Positions 44,921 through 56,522 of a DNA stretch of 60,000 nt are shown here, one piece after another. The DNA is from Membranipora membranacea (Eukaryota > Bryozoa > Gymnolaemata > Cheilostomatida > Membraniporidae). Both the position numbers and the translations under genes were made by a program. The stretch's first letter is position 1, and every line of letters begins with the position of its first letter. The DNA lies in assembly GCA_914767715.1 (NCBI GenBank), contig OU612065.1, forward strand, positions 31,746,001 through 31,806,000, given 5' to 3'. Below the pieces are notes generated by a model. That model was not told the DNA's origin. It saw nothing but the letters and a program-made list of their open reading frames with translations, and did no database searches.

Positions 44921-46433
44921 GTATGTATGTAAAAAGCTACTCATGTAGTCTGACATTCCCTTATGGAACTTGGTCCGTGTATAACCAGGAGATTAGGTCA
45001 AATCGTTAGTATTATCACCCTGGGAAAAGTGAAATCAATGGTTTACTCTTCAACATACCCTTATGTTTTGTGTTATCGACTAAGAGATTAGTGATCCGAT
45101 ACTATTTGTAGTGGCCTGCGATGGAGAACCCACAACTAAGTGCTTCTCTTTAGCTGTATCTAATGTCCTATCAAGGTTTATTGATAAGTGTATCGTGAAA
45201 CATGACAAAACTCTTGCCTTGGGAGTATTGACTCCCGTATTGCCTCCTCTGTTCAAATGAAGGAACAACTCCCAGTCATTTGCCAAGATCTATTATTAAA
45301 TTGGCTAAATGTATGATCTTAGTTTTAACTATATTGTGTTTTGAACACTGTATCAGGAGCGCAGCAACAAATTATGATTAACTTAGCAGCCTGCGCTTTC
45401 TAAAATACTTTGTAATATTATATATCAGTCCTTTTTTTCAAACTCATTAATTGAGGGGGGGGGTTAGTTGACCCAAGTGCCGCATGGACTTGAGAACCTA
45501 AACTGCTGTATAGACATACACTTAATATAAACCTAGACAAGACACTTATACAACTGAAGTGAGGCATTTAATTGTAAGGTGTAGTAGCATTGTTGTTATC
45601 ATTGCCTTGCAGCTCATAAACTAGGTTTTTTCTTGATAACTTCCATAATCAATTTTGAGCAGATTTTGAGTTTGAAAATTGCTTTGCAATCAGCAGCATA
45701 TTGTTATCATCGTCATGTTATTTTCTCTTCAAGAAATTGTTTCCCTAGGATTGTATCAAACTGTTCATTACAAGCTGTTAAGTCTATTGTAATTTTCAAA
45801 CTTAAAATCCGATCAAAATTGATCGAGTTATCAACAAAAACCTGGTGTATTAGCTGCAAGGCAATGATAACACCAATGCTACTTCACCTTCCAATGCTGT
45901 TACGTCGCCCACAACCAAATTCCTCCTGTCAAGGCTAATGCTCCTCAATATAGTGGCCTGTCTAGGTTTATTATCATGTCTATGTGTATAGCTTGTTTTT
46001 TGATTTATGCAGACAGGTGCTCAAATAAAGAAGGTAAGAAAAGCTCAGTAGGTTAAACAAGAGGAGACGATTAGCCGCAATTAGAATCGGATGAATAGAG
46101 AGTGCTGAGAACCTCATATTGAAGATGGCCAGAACTACTCACTTTGGAAAGGTAGATGACAATCCTTAATTCTTAGGAATACTTTACATAATACTTTATC
46201 ATAACTGATGTTACCGTACTTGCCAACGATGTTACTCAATAGTTAATACACTACACTACAATGTTTTCTGGATGTTTTTGCACATTTGGTGATTTTATAT
46301 GGCATTTACAATCAAATTATGAGTGGAGACCTAGCAAACTTGTTCATTGATGAAAGTTTCAGTCAATCTCACTATTTTTCGGATATCAACTGTTAACCTG
46401 CTGATTGTCAACTTCTGGACTATTGAGTAAAAA

Positions 46434-46615
46434 ATGTCTGTCTGTCACGCAAAGCTCACTTGTCTTATAAATCCTACTAGGATGATGATTTGACTAAACC
46501 TGTAGTGGTGAAGGAAGCTACGCCTAAGAAGTATGCATTCCGATCGACTGGCAGAAATCGCCCCACCATAAAGAGATGTTTGTGCTGCATTACAATGACA
46601 TTTCATGGATTTGAG
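46434..46615 (+). pseudogene. Repeated segment 'SLCHAKV', copy 3, frameshifted
   Basis: ATGATGATTTG replaces ATGATGGATTTG, so the frame closes soon after the start. Confidence 0.4.
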
Positions 46616-46756
46616 GTAAATGAACAGCTCGCCCTGACACTTGAATTTATTGTGAAGAACTGTCGCTCCAAATCCCATCGCTCAGTTGTATAAATTAGCC
46701 ACATTGAATATAAATATCAAATGGGGGTAGCTGACTGACCAAATGTGTCCCGACTT

Positions 46757-49700
46757 ATGGACAACTGTTTCAATGACTTGTCTTCCATGGTTAGATTACG
46801 GGAAGGTGCCTTATAATCCATCCAATCAAATTCATAAATGAAAATAATTATATGGCCCCAAATATTAATAATTTTCTTTTGGCACAATTTTATGAAGCCA
46901 ACCATCAGTAACCATACATCCATATTATTGTTATCATATGTATGCGCTGTCTAAGCAGACCATACATTTCCCTAATCTGTGACCACGATATACAGCCTGA
47001 TGCATTTTTCCGAGTACACAGTATATACAGTATATACACAGTATATACACAGTATATGATTCACACTATAAATGCTGTAGGATGTAATATCAAACGTGAT
47101 GTAATATATACCGTCACCATATATCTATATATCTATGATTGACCATTACCTAAATGAGATGGCAACAAAGTAGTATCCCATAGTGCAATTCTCTGAATAT
47201 CATTTTATGAGTATCTATGTTCATTAAGCTTATTCATCAATCATAGCATGATCATGTTGGAATTATGTTTGTATTTTCTGTTTCTGTGAGATCAAGGAGT
47301 TGTAGGTCTACAACTCCTTGGTGAGATAAGACTATTACTTCATTAACTATTGTATGATTTATCGATTATCCAGGGAAGTCGACCATTAAAACAGACCCAG
47401 AGAGGCAGTTTGGTTTTACACCTCGAGGCTATCATACTATAGACTCTGTGAATGCTGCATTCAGTGCCAGAGCTCAGCCAATCAGATCTCATAACCAGCC
47501 ATTCTCAAGCTACAGTCCACAGCACTACCAGAGCAGCTTGGTAAGAGAAGAGATAATCATCTTACCTGATGCCTGATGACATGTATGATCTGATATAGCA
47601 TGTTCGATCGTGTACATAGCAATATGAGTAGTTCAAGTTAACCTTCGGTCCATGCTGCTGTAAGTGGCATTCTACCACCAATGATAGTTGGTCAGTAATT
47701 GATGATCGAATGCCACCAGAACCAATCCTATCCAATGCAAATATGTATGGATATAACTTTCATATTCCTACTTATTTTCTCTTACTCATTGACATTTTAT
47801 AGTTTTCGCCCATGGGATTCCTAATGGGGTTGTGTCAGCAGTTGTCCCTTATTATATGGGGCGCTTAACAGATGAGACCATTAATTTGCACTTTTTTATA
47901 ATAAGCTATCATAGGAGCAAATCACACTTTTCGGTCTGGCAGCTAGGGAAATTAAGATAGAAACAAAATGAGCGGAATTAAACGGGCGAATTATGCTGAC
48001 CCGCTTTATTGGACAAAAATTGACTGCGAATATAATTTGATATTTATAATATTATATAAATAATAAATAAATCATTAGAAAAAAAAGAAATAATAATATT
48101 CGAGCTTTGAATTTTGAATACTATATAGATTCAACCTGAAAATATTGATTGCAGAAAAGAAATTCAGAATAGCATATAAAAATTTATTTTACGAACAAAA
48201 AAGGCCAAAAACAAGCGAGGTGAGAGGTCCCTGTTGTGCCATGATGTCAACCTGTACAACAGGTACCTTATGGGAGTGGAGACATGTACACAGTCTGGTT
48301 CCTTGGTTGGCCTGGCGGCGCGCCTGTGGGATGGGGTTTGATTGTGTGCAGGTTGCGAGTATTTCGCTCTGTCGTTCTGGCAGGCGAGTGTGGCTTCGAG
48401 TGTTCTAGTCGGGCAGTCTCTGCTCTAGCTTCGTGCTATCTGACTGTCCCATTGCTTTTAACCTTTTATATACCTTTGACACCGTTTTACTCATTCTAGT
48501 TTTTATAGTAAGCAATAAACACACCAAAAAAAATCAATGTTATTGTAATACAAAGCAATTCTATATTTAATACAATAACCTAATAAATATATAGAATTTT
48601 CTTTGCAAAACAAATTTAGCTGTTTATTTTTAGACACCTCCCTTCCTTACACTGAATTTCATTGTGATTGATCAAATTTTTGTATTTTTATCTATTATTA
48701 TTTAATTAATTTAATTTTGATTGTATTAAAAATTTAGATTCTTGGATTATTTTTTATTTCAGCATAGGTAAAATTTTTGGATTACCGAATAAGTAGATCA
48801 ATTGTAGTTAGCTGAAACCAAGGAGTTTTTACAGCAAAAGGTCTCATCTGCTTCCTTTATAATTTATGTAAAACCTTGCAAAAGTATGGTCTCATCTGTA
48901 ACTAATCAAGGGAGATTACTTCGAAAAACATAACCCTGTTATATAAAAGGAAATAGAGGGAGGAGTGTTTGCAGCTTGTGTCTAGCTAGTCTAAGTCAAA
49001 TGCTGATCAGATTCTCAAAACTCCCTCAAAAATGAGAAACAAAGTCATATCTCTATGAGTTCGCAGATTATTAAGGTTCTCTTTGCAGGTTTCAGCTAGC
49101 TATGATAGGGATGAAGCACCGTTAGAAGATGAGTCACACCTGCTGGTACCGATATTTAAAGGTGAACAGACAGACGAGGAGTGAATACACAGACTTCTAT
49201 ATTCTGATGATCCGCTGAGTAGATACGGCAGTGAGGTGAGAGACTGTGACCCCGAAGCCTTACTTATTTACCGAGCTACGCCCTGCCTGCCTCACCGCGC
49301 TGTATACTGTGACTTACAGATGGGCAGTGTCATTCCATGCTGCGGCTTACAATGTTGCACAGTGTCTAGCAGTACAATATCCTATAAAACCATTAGTCGC
49401 TGAAATGTTTCCCACTGAACTGTGCTCCTAATTTCAATACTTCCCATTACGGACATTATAGGGAAAATATTATTGGTGTAGAGTAGTACTGCGTGGTATT
49501 ACTAGCAATCATAATAATATATAGGTCACAGATAATACTGATATTTCCGATATTGACAACACAATTCGATATTGTTTGTTTCAAATGGAATCTGATGATA
49601 ATTGCCTATTAATAAGGTAGTTGTCATCCCTTTTACCATGGGAAGACAATTATTATTATTATAAACATTCCCAAATCTAGCCCCAAGAAGGCCAATATAA

Positions 49701-50090
49701 AAACGCTCAAACCTTATTGATCAATGTATATCGTGCATCACCTCAAATACCAAGTTAAGTGAGTATGAGGGCTATGATGCGCAGCATGTAATGCATTATA
49801 GCTATGTATACACTAACAGAATAAGACGTTTAAATTGAGAATTGTGGGTCTTAGTTTGTATACGGCCCCTTGTGTTCCCGCATTTCTACCACTATGGCTG
49901 TCCGTTTTTTGGTCTTTATTGTAACCACGATGTAGTAACAAAATAGTCAATTTGACATTATTCTTTTCAGCTTAACTTGTCAAATCTGTCAGACTTGATA
50001 TCAGAAGCTGATTTGAAATCTGAGTTGAGCGGCGAAAGTTTCCTTGACTGGGATGTAGTGGATGAGATGGTTGCCATGCTGAGTAACTGA
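46757..50090 (+). pseudogene. Gene X, copy 2: unrecognised four-exon gene with a nonsense change
   Basis: Exons 46,757-46,805, 47,374-47,540, 49,089-49,235 and 49,971-50,090, with the same phases as copy 1. Exon 2 is open here (ERQFGFTPRGYHTIDSV) and the last acceptor is a good TTTTCAG. The product would end VVDEMVAMLSN before TGA at 50,088-50,090. However, exon 3 has TGA at 49,182-49,184, where copy 1 has an Arg codon. Each copy is open where the other is broken, so the ancestral reading frame can be inferred. Inactive now unless the stop is skipped. Confidence 0.5.
47293..47320. mobile_element. 28-bp perfect palindromic micro-insertion, target duplication GTGAGAT
   Basis: CAAGGAGTTGTAG, GT, CTACAACTCCTTG. 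GTGAGAT at 47,286-47,292 and 47,321-47,327. Block 1 (about 6,140) has the site with one GTGAGAT and no insert. It lies in the gene X intron. Confidence 0.9.
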
Positions 50091-50093
50091 GAA

Positions 50094-50268
50094 GTATCTA
50101 CACCTAGTACACTCAACTCCTGAAATCTACCAGTAGTACACTTAACTCCTGAAATCTACACCTAGTACTCTGAACTCCTGAAATGAACCCCCAGTACACT
50201 GAACTCCTGAAATGTACCCCCAGTACACTGAGCTCATGAAAGCTACCTCTACTACACTGAAGTCCTGA
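50094..50268. repeat. 29-bp minisatellite, about 6 units
   Basis: Same unit and position as 8,919-9,151 but two units shorter, with different unit variants in the middle. Confidence 0.9.
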
Positions 50269-51138
50269 ATCAGTGTGCCTTCAGTATAACGATATTGAGG
50301 AGCTGATTTTTACTTGGAGGCTTCCTGAACAAGCTCAGTATGATAGGTCCCTGGGGAATAAGTTGCCTAAAGTAGAATAGATAAGGTTTGAGTCGATTTT
50401 TGTTTTCTTATTTTATAAAAATTTAATAGTTGACTTTGTGCATACCTAGATTGATCATCTCTTTGAGTGTTGTTCATTTGTTGTTCTTTATAATGTCTAT
50501 TCCAATTTTCTATGACATATTCGTCCAATCAATACAATGCTTTCATGTTCATATTGGATGCAGTCATTCTGAAACGTAACCCATACCAAGCTGCTGCAAG
50601 AGGAGAATCCACCTCTATACATACTACATGTTTAAGCACAGTTGTTCTGTAACACACATCTCCCAGGGACTGTTTGGTCTGACATAGCCAGGGTTCCTAT
50701 ATGCTGCTGCCTCCGCAATTTTAGTTTTTTTTTGCTTACGAAATGAACATAGGTCTGACCAAGGAGTAACAGCTTGGTCTGACATGACTTAACGAACAAC
50801 CATAAATCTTACTTCATGCTGGACAACTGACAAACACCACCCTGAGTTTAAACTGAAACAAAGAAAGCACTCCCTGTCACCCTGAAAGTTAACCAGAGTG
50901 TTCTATGTTAGAGCTATATTACAGGTAAGGGAGCAAATAGTTATCTAGCTCAGCTTGAACATGCTCCCATGCGAAAATCTCCATGCCCAAAAATATGCAG
51001 TATACCCTCGATGCTAAGCTCTTCTTGTCGTGCTTGCATCTAATGTAGGACGCGATCAATTTCAAAGCATTTATTTCGCACATTTAATGACCTAGAGGTA
51101 GGAAGATAATTATCAATTTATTACCTGCCTGTTCACAG
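50269..51138. other. Intergenic stretch, no gene seen
   Basis: Paralogue of 9,152-10,038 with scattered substitutions and small indels. Confidence 0.5.
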
Positions 51139-51467
51139 GTACACCGCGGATGTCATCCTTTCCAATTTATAAGGGTAAGACAGACATATCTCGTGAGCCT
51201 ACAGTGATTCCTACTGATATCTTACACATATGTCCGAACATGAAGCTTTCATTATTATATACAGGTATACTTTTATAATGCAACTGCTATTTGAGATTAT
51301 TGCAATTAAATCCACCAACCAAATAAAACTGTACTTTTTGTTTTTTATCCCATTTTGGTATCAATCAGGATAGTTGTGTCGACATGCAAGACAAGTTGGT
51401 AGGCCCAGATATCGGGATGTCTCCGCCGATGAACTTCCAACCCAGAGGGCCACTCTGCATCCTGTAG
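51139..51467 (+). pseudogene. Gene Y, copy 2: acceptor lost and intron shortened
   Basis: Exon 51,139-51,174 as in copy 1. The last exon (51,354-51,467) is still open to TAG, but its acceptor is AT instead of AG (51,352-51,353). The intron lacks 585 bp, removed between two ACAGGTAT repeats. Confidence 0.4.
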
Positions 51468-51560
51468 TGTGGGTGCAATTCGGCCCATTTTTCTCATATT
51501 TCTAAACCAAAACTGGAGCATTCATAAATTATGAATTGTGTCATTTTACTTGGTATTACA

Positions 51561-52840
51561 AAATTCTGCGGGTGCCTATTCCACAGTCGGAAAGAGCAGA
51601 AAGCGAGCAGTGTGACAATCTGTTGGTGATAACACAACATGGTTGGCTGGTTTACAAAGCGTAAACAGAGTCTATGGAATGGTGAAACACGGAAACTGAA
51701 AGGATTACTAATAAGACTCATTGACATGTCGTGTTATGAGCTTTTCTTTATATTGAACTTCCTCATAGAATGAAGAAGAGTCGGCTTGATAAACTGTACC
51801 GTTTTTTATGTCCATATGCATGGAATAAAAAACTTTCGTCTTTACAGGGAAATGTAAACTCGTTAACTTGAAAAGTGATCTACCTGCATATGAGCTGGGA
51901 TGATACTAGCTGTCTTTTGAGAAAATGCTGCAATAAACCAAAAAATCCTGAAACTTTATTGCATCTGCATCTTGTTCAAGTAAAATTATCATGATGTATT
52001 CTATGTGATTGACTAGACTTGGGTTGATTCATACCACCATGTCTACACTTAAAAACACTGAGTTGAAGTAAGAATATATATATAATATACTGTGTATGCA
52101 TAATAAATGTTTGCGAATAGAAAAGAAAATTGTAACATGTTGAATATGGCCAGGACATAGATTTCTATAGAACTGCTAGACACATCGAAGACCATCATTA
52201 TTCATGCTATTTATAAAATCATTAGATACCTAAAACCAAGAGTTACTCCTTACTGACTGCACTGACAAGTTGACCTAGTGGGTATTTTCCCTTTATTATT
52301 ATTGGCTCCTGATTATGTGTCTCAGGGATGAGTGGACTAATTGCAGAGGTAGGAAGCTCATTGTGCTTGTACCCACCAAGAAGAGTACAACCATTGAGGG
52401 GAGTTGCAGGGACAGAAAAAAAAGAGGATATTTTTGTGACTGAGTGGTCCAAATGTATCCCTAGACTGTCAGTGACCTATTACTGTTTTGGACACAATTG
52501 TCAGATTTATGTCATCTGCTCTGCAGTTTGCATGAGAGAGAGACTCATCCACATTTAATTTGTCCAACATCTCCTCTAGTTGCTAGGATTTTGTAAACAA
52601 TGATTGATAGTCTGATTTCTTCTCATGATAGGGAAAAGATAACACCAGTAATGTTTGTCTGTATTGTTTTCTAGGACTATATAGACCTAGTCTATTATTT
52701 CCGAAGTAATATCATAAAATATCTATGACATAAAAAAATACATCGAAACAGGACTAAGACAGTACTATCAGTCTCGTTGCCTACCCCTAAACTATGCCCT
52801 TGACAACAAAGCTTACGCAGCTTAGGATATATTAGCTCTG
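51561..52840. mobile_element. Block-2-specific insertion of about 1.28 kb, origin uncertain
   Basis: Replaces 11,049-11,388 of block 1. Near its left edge the minus strand reads CSFRLWNRHPQNFV, which recalls the RxWNxLP tail of non-LTR reverse transcriptases; this is weak. No ends or target duplication were found. The rest is unrecognised AT-rich sequence. Confidence 0.35.
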
Positions 52841-53892
52841 CTTGACAATAAGATTGGATTGGGCATGAAGAAGGTTTTGTCCTTGGTAACTTGTATAAAA
52901 CTGAATAATCAGTAGGTATTAAGTATGGAATATGTTTTCTGAAGTAGCAGAGCCACAATCCAAACATGTATTGGTAACATTCAGTGCTACCACTGTTGTA
53001 TAAAGCTTTGTCAAAGTTATTTTACAAATCTCAAAAAAATACAATTCCATTACAGAAAAAAACATACAGAGGGCAATTCACTTATTTTTGGTTTTCAAAT
53101 TAAACACTCACCAGTTTGTACCTGTCAACGGTGTGTGAAGGCTCTTCAGTTGTGTTTGAGCAATGTTTGTTTGAGCAATGAACTAGTTCATTGGTTTGAG
53201 GTAGTTTTGAGACAATGTAAGGCAGTCTTGACTCTTGAGGCCTACATAGTCAAGTGTATAAGATCCTGTGGTCTCCTCATGAAATATATAGATGGATAGT
53301 TAGTAGTATCAATTCACCCTTACTAGACTAAACCCTTGATTGTCATAGATCTAATGTTGTGTACATGTACCTTATAGAGCTATCAATGTCCAGTTCCGTA
53401 AGATAATTAGCCATTCTTGTATGAAAGGTATTTCATAGAATGTTGTAGATGCAGCCTATGTTATGCTCTAAGATATAAATATTTTAAATTCTTGATCCTA
53501 TGCTTCCCTTTTACTACTTCTTGAGATGCATAGGCTGAGCACATAAAGAGCAGGTGTAGGAATCACTCTTACAGGCTCTACGGCACCAACAACACTGCTT
53601 TATATGCATTAGTTGGTGTTGTTAGACTTGCCATTGCAGCTTATGCTTCACATTGTGGTGTTCTATGTGTTGTGGCGTTCAGACTGCTGTCACATAAAGT
53701 TACACTTTACATCTCCCTGAGAATATCATATAACATGCTTCTTTCATTTTGCCATGCCGGTAGCCAGCGCCTGTTTTTCATTCTCATTCAGAAGCAAAAA
53801 CAACTGTTTAAATTGCCGCTGCAAAATTGAAATCATCAACCCTGTTTTTTTTAGCTCATCCTGCGGCCGATTAAGGTTTCAGCTAGTTGAAG
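52841..53892. other. Intergenic stretch shared with block 1, no gene seen
   Basis: Nearly the same as 11,389-12,435. Short ORFs only. Confidence 0.5.
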
Positions 53893-54678
53893 CAGGGAGA
53901 ATGGAAGGGGGAGGAGCTTGCACTAGTAGTATTGGCCAATCACAGACAAGTACTGGTGAATAGATGTTGATTACGGCTGAAATAAGTATTTTAATAGATA
54001 CATCACACTCATTTTTTTATGTTTTAGCCATGAAATATACCAATCCATTAAAAATTATTGTCACCAACTAATCCAGAACACTTGAATTATGTACTGGACT
54101 AGTTATTACAACACAATTGTGCTAATAACACTCATTAATCATCAATGAAAGGCCCATGCCGACATGTTTCGCTCCTTAAACCACCACATTCTGTAAGATT
54201 CCCAGCCTTCTAGTGACAGTAGGTATGTAAATGGGATATTGTTGGACAGCTCTCAACACCCCCTAACCACATGTGCTGAAATAATATTCAGATTCACAAG
54301 CTAAGTTTCTTTTCCTCAATGAAACAACTCGAAAAATTGATACTATTATGGGTACCTTGCCCTGAAAGATTTGTTTATCAAGATGATTGTTTTTAGCTCT
54401 AAGAATTGTTTTACTACCCTTTCACATGTGTTCTTCAGCCATAAGAAGAATAATAAAGAATAATTTCATTCTACAATACAACAAAAATGATATTTTATTT
54501 TTGAACTTTCCATTGGAAAGTCATAGATTTGTCACTTGAGAAGTTGTCAACCCACATTTTTCCATTCACTAATCGTGGTTTCGTTGTGAGGGCACAACTC
54601 CAAAACGTAAGTAAGATCATGTTATAAAAAGAGGTGTGGCCTATCGAGTGCAGGCTCCTCCCCCTTCCATTCTCCCTG
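53893..54678. mobile_element. 0.79-kb MITE with CAGGGAGAATGG ends and 7-bp target duplication GTTGAAG
   Basis: Ends CAGGGAGAATGGAAGGGGGA (25 perfect bp, about 32 with one mismatch) and the complement. GTTGAAG at 53,886-53,892 and 54,679-54,685. Block 1 (12,433) holds the uninserted site. No transposase. The ends fit the YARNG rule of hAT elements, but hAT usually makes 8-bp duplications. Confidence 0.9.
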
Positions 54679-54774
54679 GTTGAAGTAGGCTATATTCAAC
54701 ATGGACTGACAAGCAGAGTTGATACACAGCTGACCGCTTCACAAAGGGAAACGGATACATCCATATAACAAGTA

Positions 54775-55125
54775 GGTAGTAGCCAATCTGTTAGCTCTGA
54801 TTGGTTGCTAGTTAGGAGAAGAAGAGCCAAGAATGCCAGGTCATAATGCACTTTGAGGAAATTACCTTCGACCTTGACATTGCCTTAAATGAGATATTGC
54901 ATAAGATTAAAATTTGACCAGCCAGGCGCTCTATCAACTGCGGTATAAGGACATGTGATGTTAGGCCCTTAATCATTAAACGATGAAAGGCAGCCGAAAA
55001 AGTTAGACAATGTCAATGTTGAAGGTGCTATCTTAAAAGTACCGTATGACCTGGCATTGGTTCTTCTTCTCCCCACCAACCAATCAGAGCCAACACATTG
55101 GCTAAGTAGGTAGTAGCTTTAGGTA
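54775..55125. repeat. Foldback element upstream of the second LRR-Roc-COR gene
   Basis: The left arm from CCAATCTGTTAGCTCTGATT and the right arm to CAGAGCCAACACATTGG are complementary with mismatches over about 100 bp. Direct AAGTAGGTAGTAG copies lie at both outer edges. A partial second copy is at about 55,470-55,690. The arms carry CCAAT motifs, so they could affect nearby transcription; this is inference. Confidence 0.6.
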
Positions 55126-55689
55126 ACTTGGGAATGAAAGATAAAGTTGCAGCAACTAGTTGGGCAATGCAGCAGTAACTACCCCACCCACACCAAGCCC
55201 AAAATCAGGAACTACGGCTGTCCTATGATACTAACATACATAATTTACAACATAATTTGTCACGTGACCTAGAGGAAACTCTCTTTATCTAGGTCACAGC
55301 CTTGGGGATACCTCAGTACATTGTGTTTTTACATACAAGGTATTGCGACCTATATCTCAACACTGGGTAGCAACAGAGTGATATAAATTGGTGGGTATAT
55401 GAAATGAAGCATGGAGATTCCAAATCTGGCATCCATTAGTCCCTCAACACCTTCCTTGACTGCGAGCCTTTAAATGGGATATTGCGTAAGATGAAAATTT
55501 GACCAGGCAGGCGCTCTATCAACTACGGTATCAGGACATGTGATGACAGGCCCTTGATCATTAAACAAATAAGGTTGAAGGTACTATCTTAAAAGTACCG
55601 TATGACCTGGCATTGGCTCTTCTTCTCCCCACCCATCGATCAGAGCCAACACATTGGCTAAGTAGGTAGTAGCTTTGCGTAACTTGAGA

Positions 55690-56431
55690 ATGAGAATTAA
55701 AGTTGGCGATTTGCAACAACTAGTTAGGCAATGCACAAGTCATTAGGCAGAAGGAGGGGTGTGTGCCTTGAAAAGAAAATTGATTATGGATAATCAGTGT
55801 AAAAACACATGAATCATGGTAAATCACCTACGCTGTTGAGGGCGGCGATGGTGCATTGGGAGCAGAGTCGCTCTCGACTAAGTAAGGGAATAACCATGAT
55901 TCATCGGATTTAACATCGACTATTAGTTTTCTCATAACTTTTTATTCCATGGCACATGTTGCGCTTTTGCCTTTTCAGTGCATGGGTTAATAAGTGGTTT
56001 ACAGCTAGACGCTATTTACATTTTAGTTTTACTGACTATTATTACTAGTGTATGCTGGATGTAAATTGCCTGTCATCTTGTGATTCACTTTGGTTGAAGT
56101 GCATAAGTCTATTACACTGCCCATACTGCCTGATCGACTTGCCCTATATGAAAAGTGAATCAGGGAGTGTCAATGTAAACAGTTCTGGTTGCCGTTTTTT
56201 TTCTTCTCAGGTTTTGTGTCACATGCACCTCCATACTGGAATTTTCATGCCTGGCATGTTTGCATCTGCTGAGAGCATGCAATGATAACTCTCAGTAAAG
56301 CAGAACATCAATTTTTAATCGATAAAATCCTGTTTGATTTTTTTTAGATATTTCTGCTCACTGATGAGGTCACGGTGATGTTCAGTACACCCAGTGAATA
56401 GTAAGAGAGTTAACCTACAGTTATACATATC
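55690..56431. promoter_or_regulatory. Probable 5' region of the second LRR-Roc-COR-caspase gene
   Basis: No coding sequence that I trust. An ACCTACAG string just before the ATG may be an acceptor for a 5' untranslated intron (exon from 56,421). No TATA box can be chosen with confidence. The open frame at 56,052-56,285 has no supporting features. Confidence 0.35.
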
Positions 56432-56522
56432 ATGGAACCCAGCTCTGATTCTGCCAAGAGAAGAAGACTTGAGACACAAGCTCAGTCAATAGGAACAGGA
56501 CAATCGGCTGGTGATCTGCATG
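56432..56522 (+). CDS. Exon 1 with basic KRRR motif
   Basis: Encodes MEPSSDSAKRRRLETQAQSI and ends DLH before GTATGA, phase 1. SAKRRRLE could be a nuclear-localisation signal; it is short and untested. The start is the first ATG in frame. Confidence 0.75.

Larger units (their letters stand above)
35760..46700. repeat. Tandem and rearranged array of the PUS1-like locus
   Basis: At least four partial copies of the 1.2-5.7 kb region, in the same orientation. Shared pieces in order: PUS1-like exons 1-3, poly-C intron, the 'DGEP' segment, poly-G, an AACACCAATGCTAC block, the KKVRKAQ exon, and the SLCHAKV exon. Positions 40,510-41,490 recur 3,072 bp later. Positions about 42,590-43,500 recur 1,974 bp later with very few differences. 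The second junction (44,563) joins CACTTGAACTTAT directly to CATATAACTGTGC. Confidence 0.8.

Noticed and set aside
52695-52967. Minus-strand 90-residue frame, partly shared with 11,317-11,511
   Set aside because: Crosses the boundary of a block-specific insertion; no recognisable content and the shared part has diverging ends.
56052-56285. 77-residue Cys-rich frame upstream of the second LRR gene
   Set aside because: No splice or start support and not conserved elsewhere in the window.
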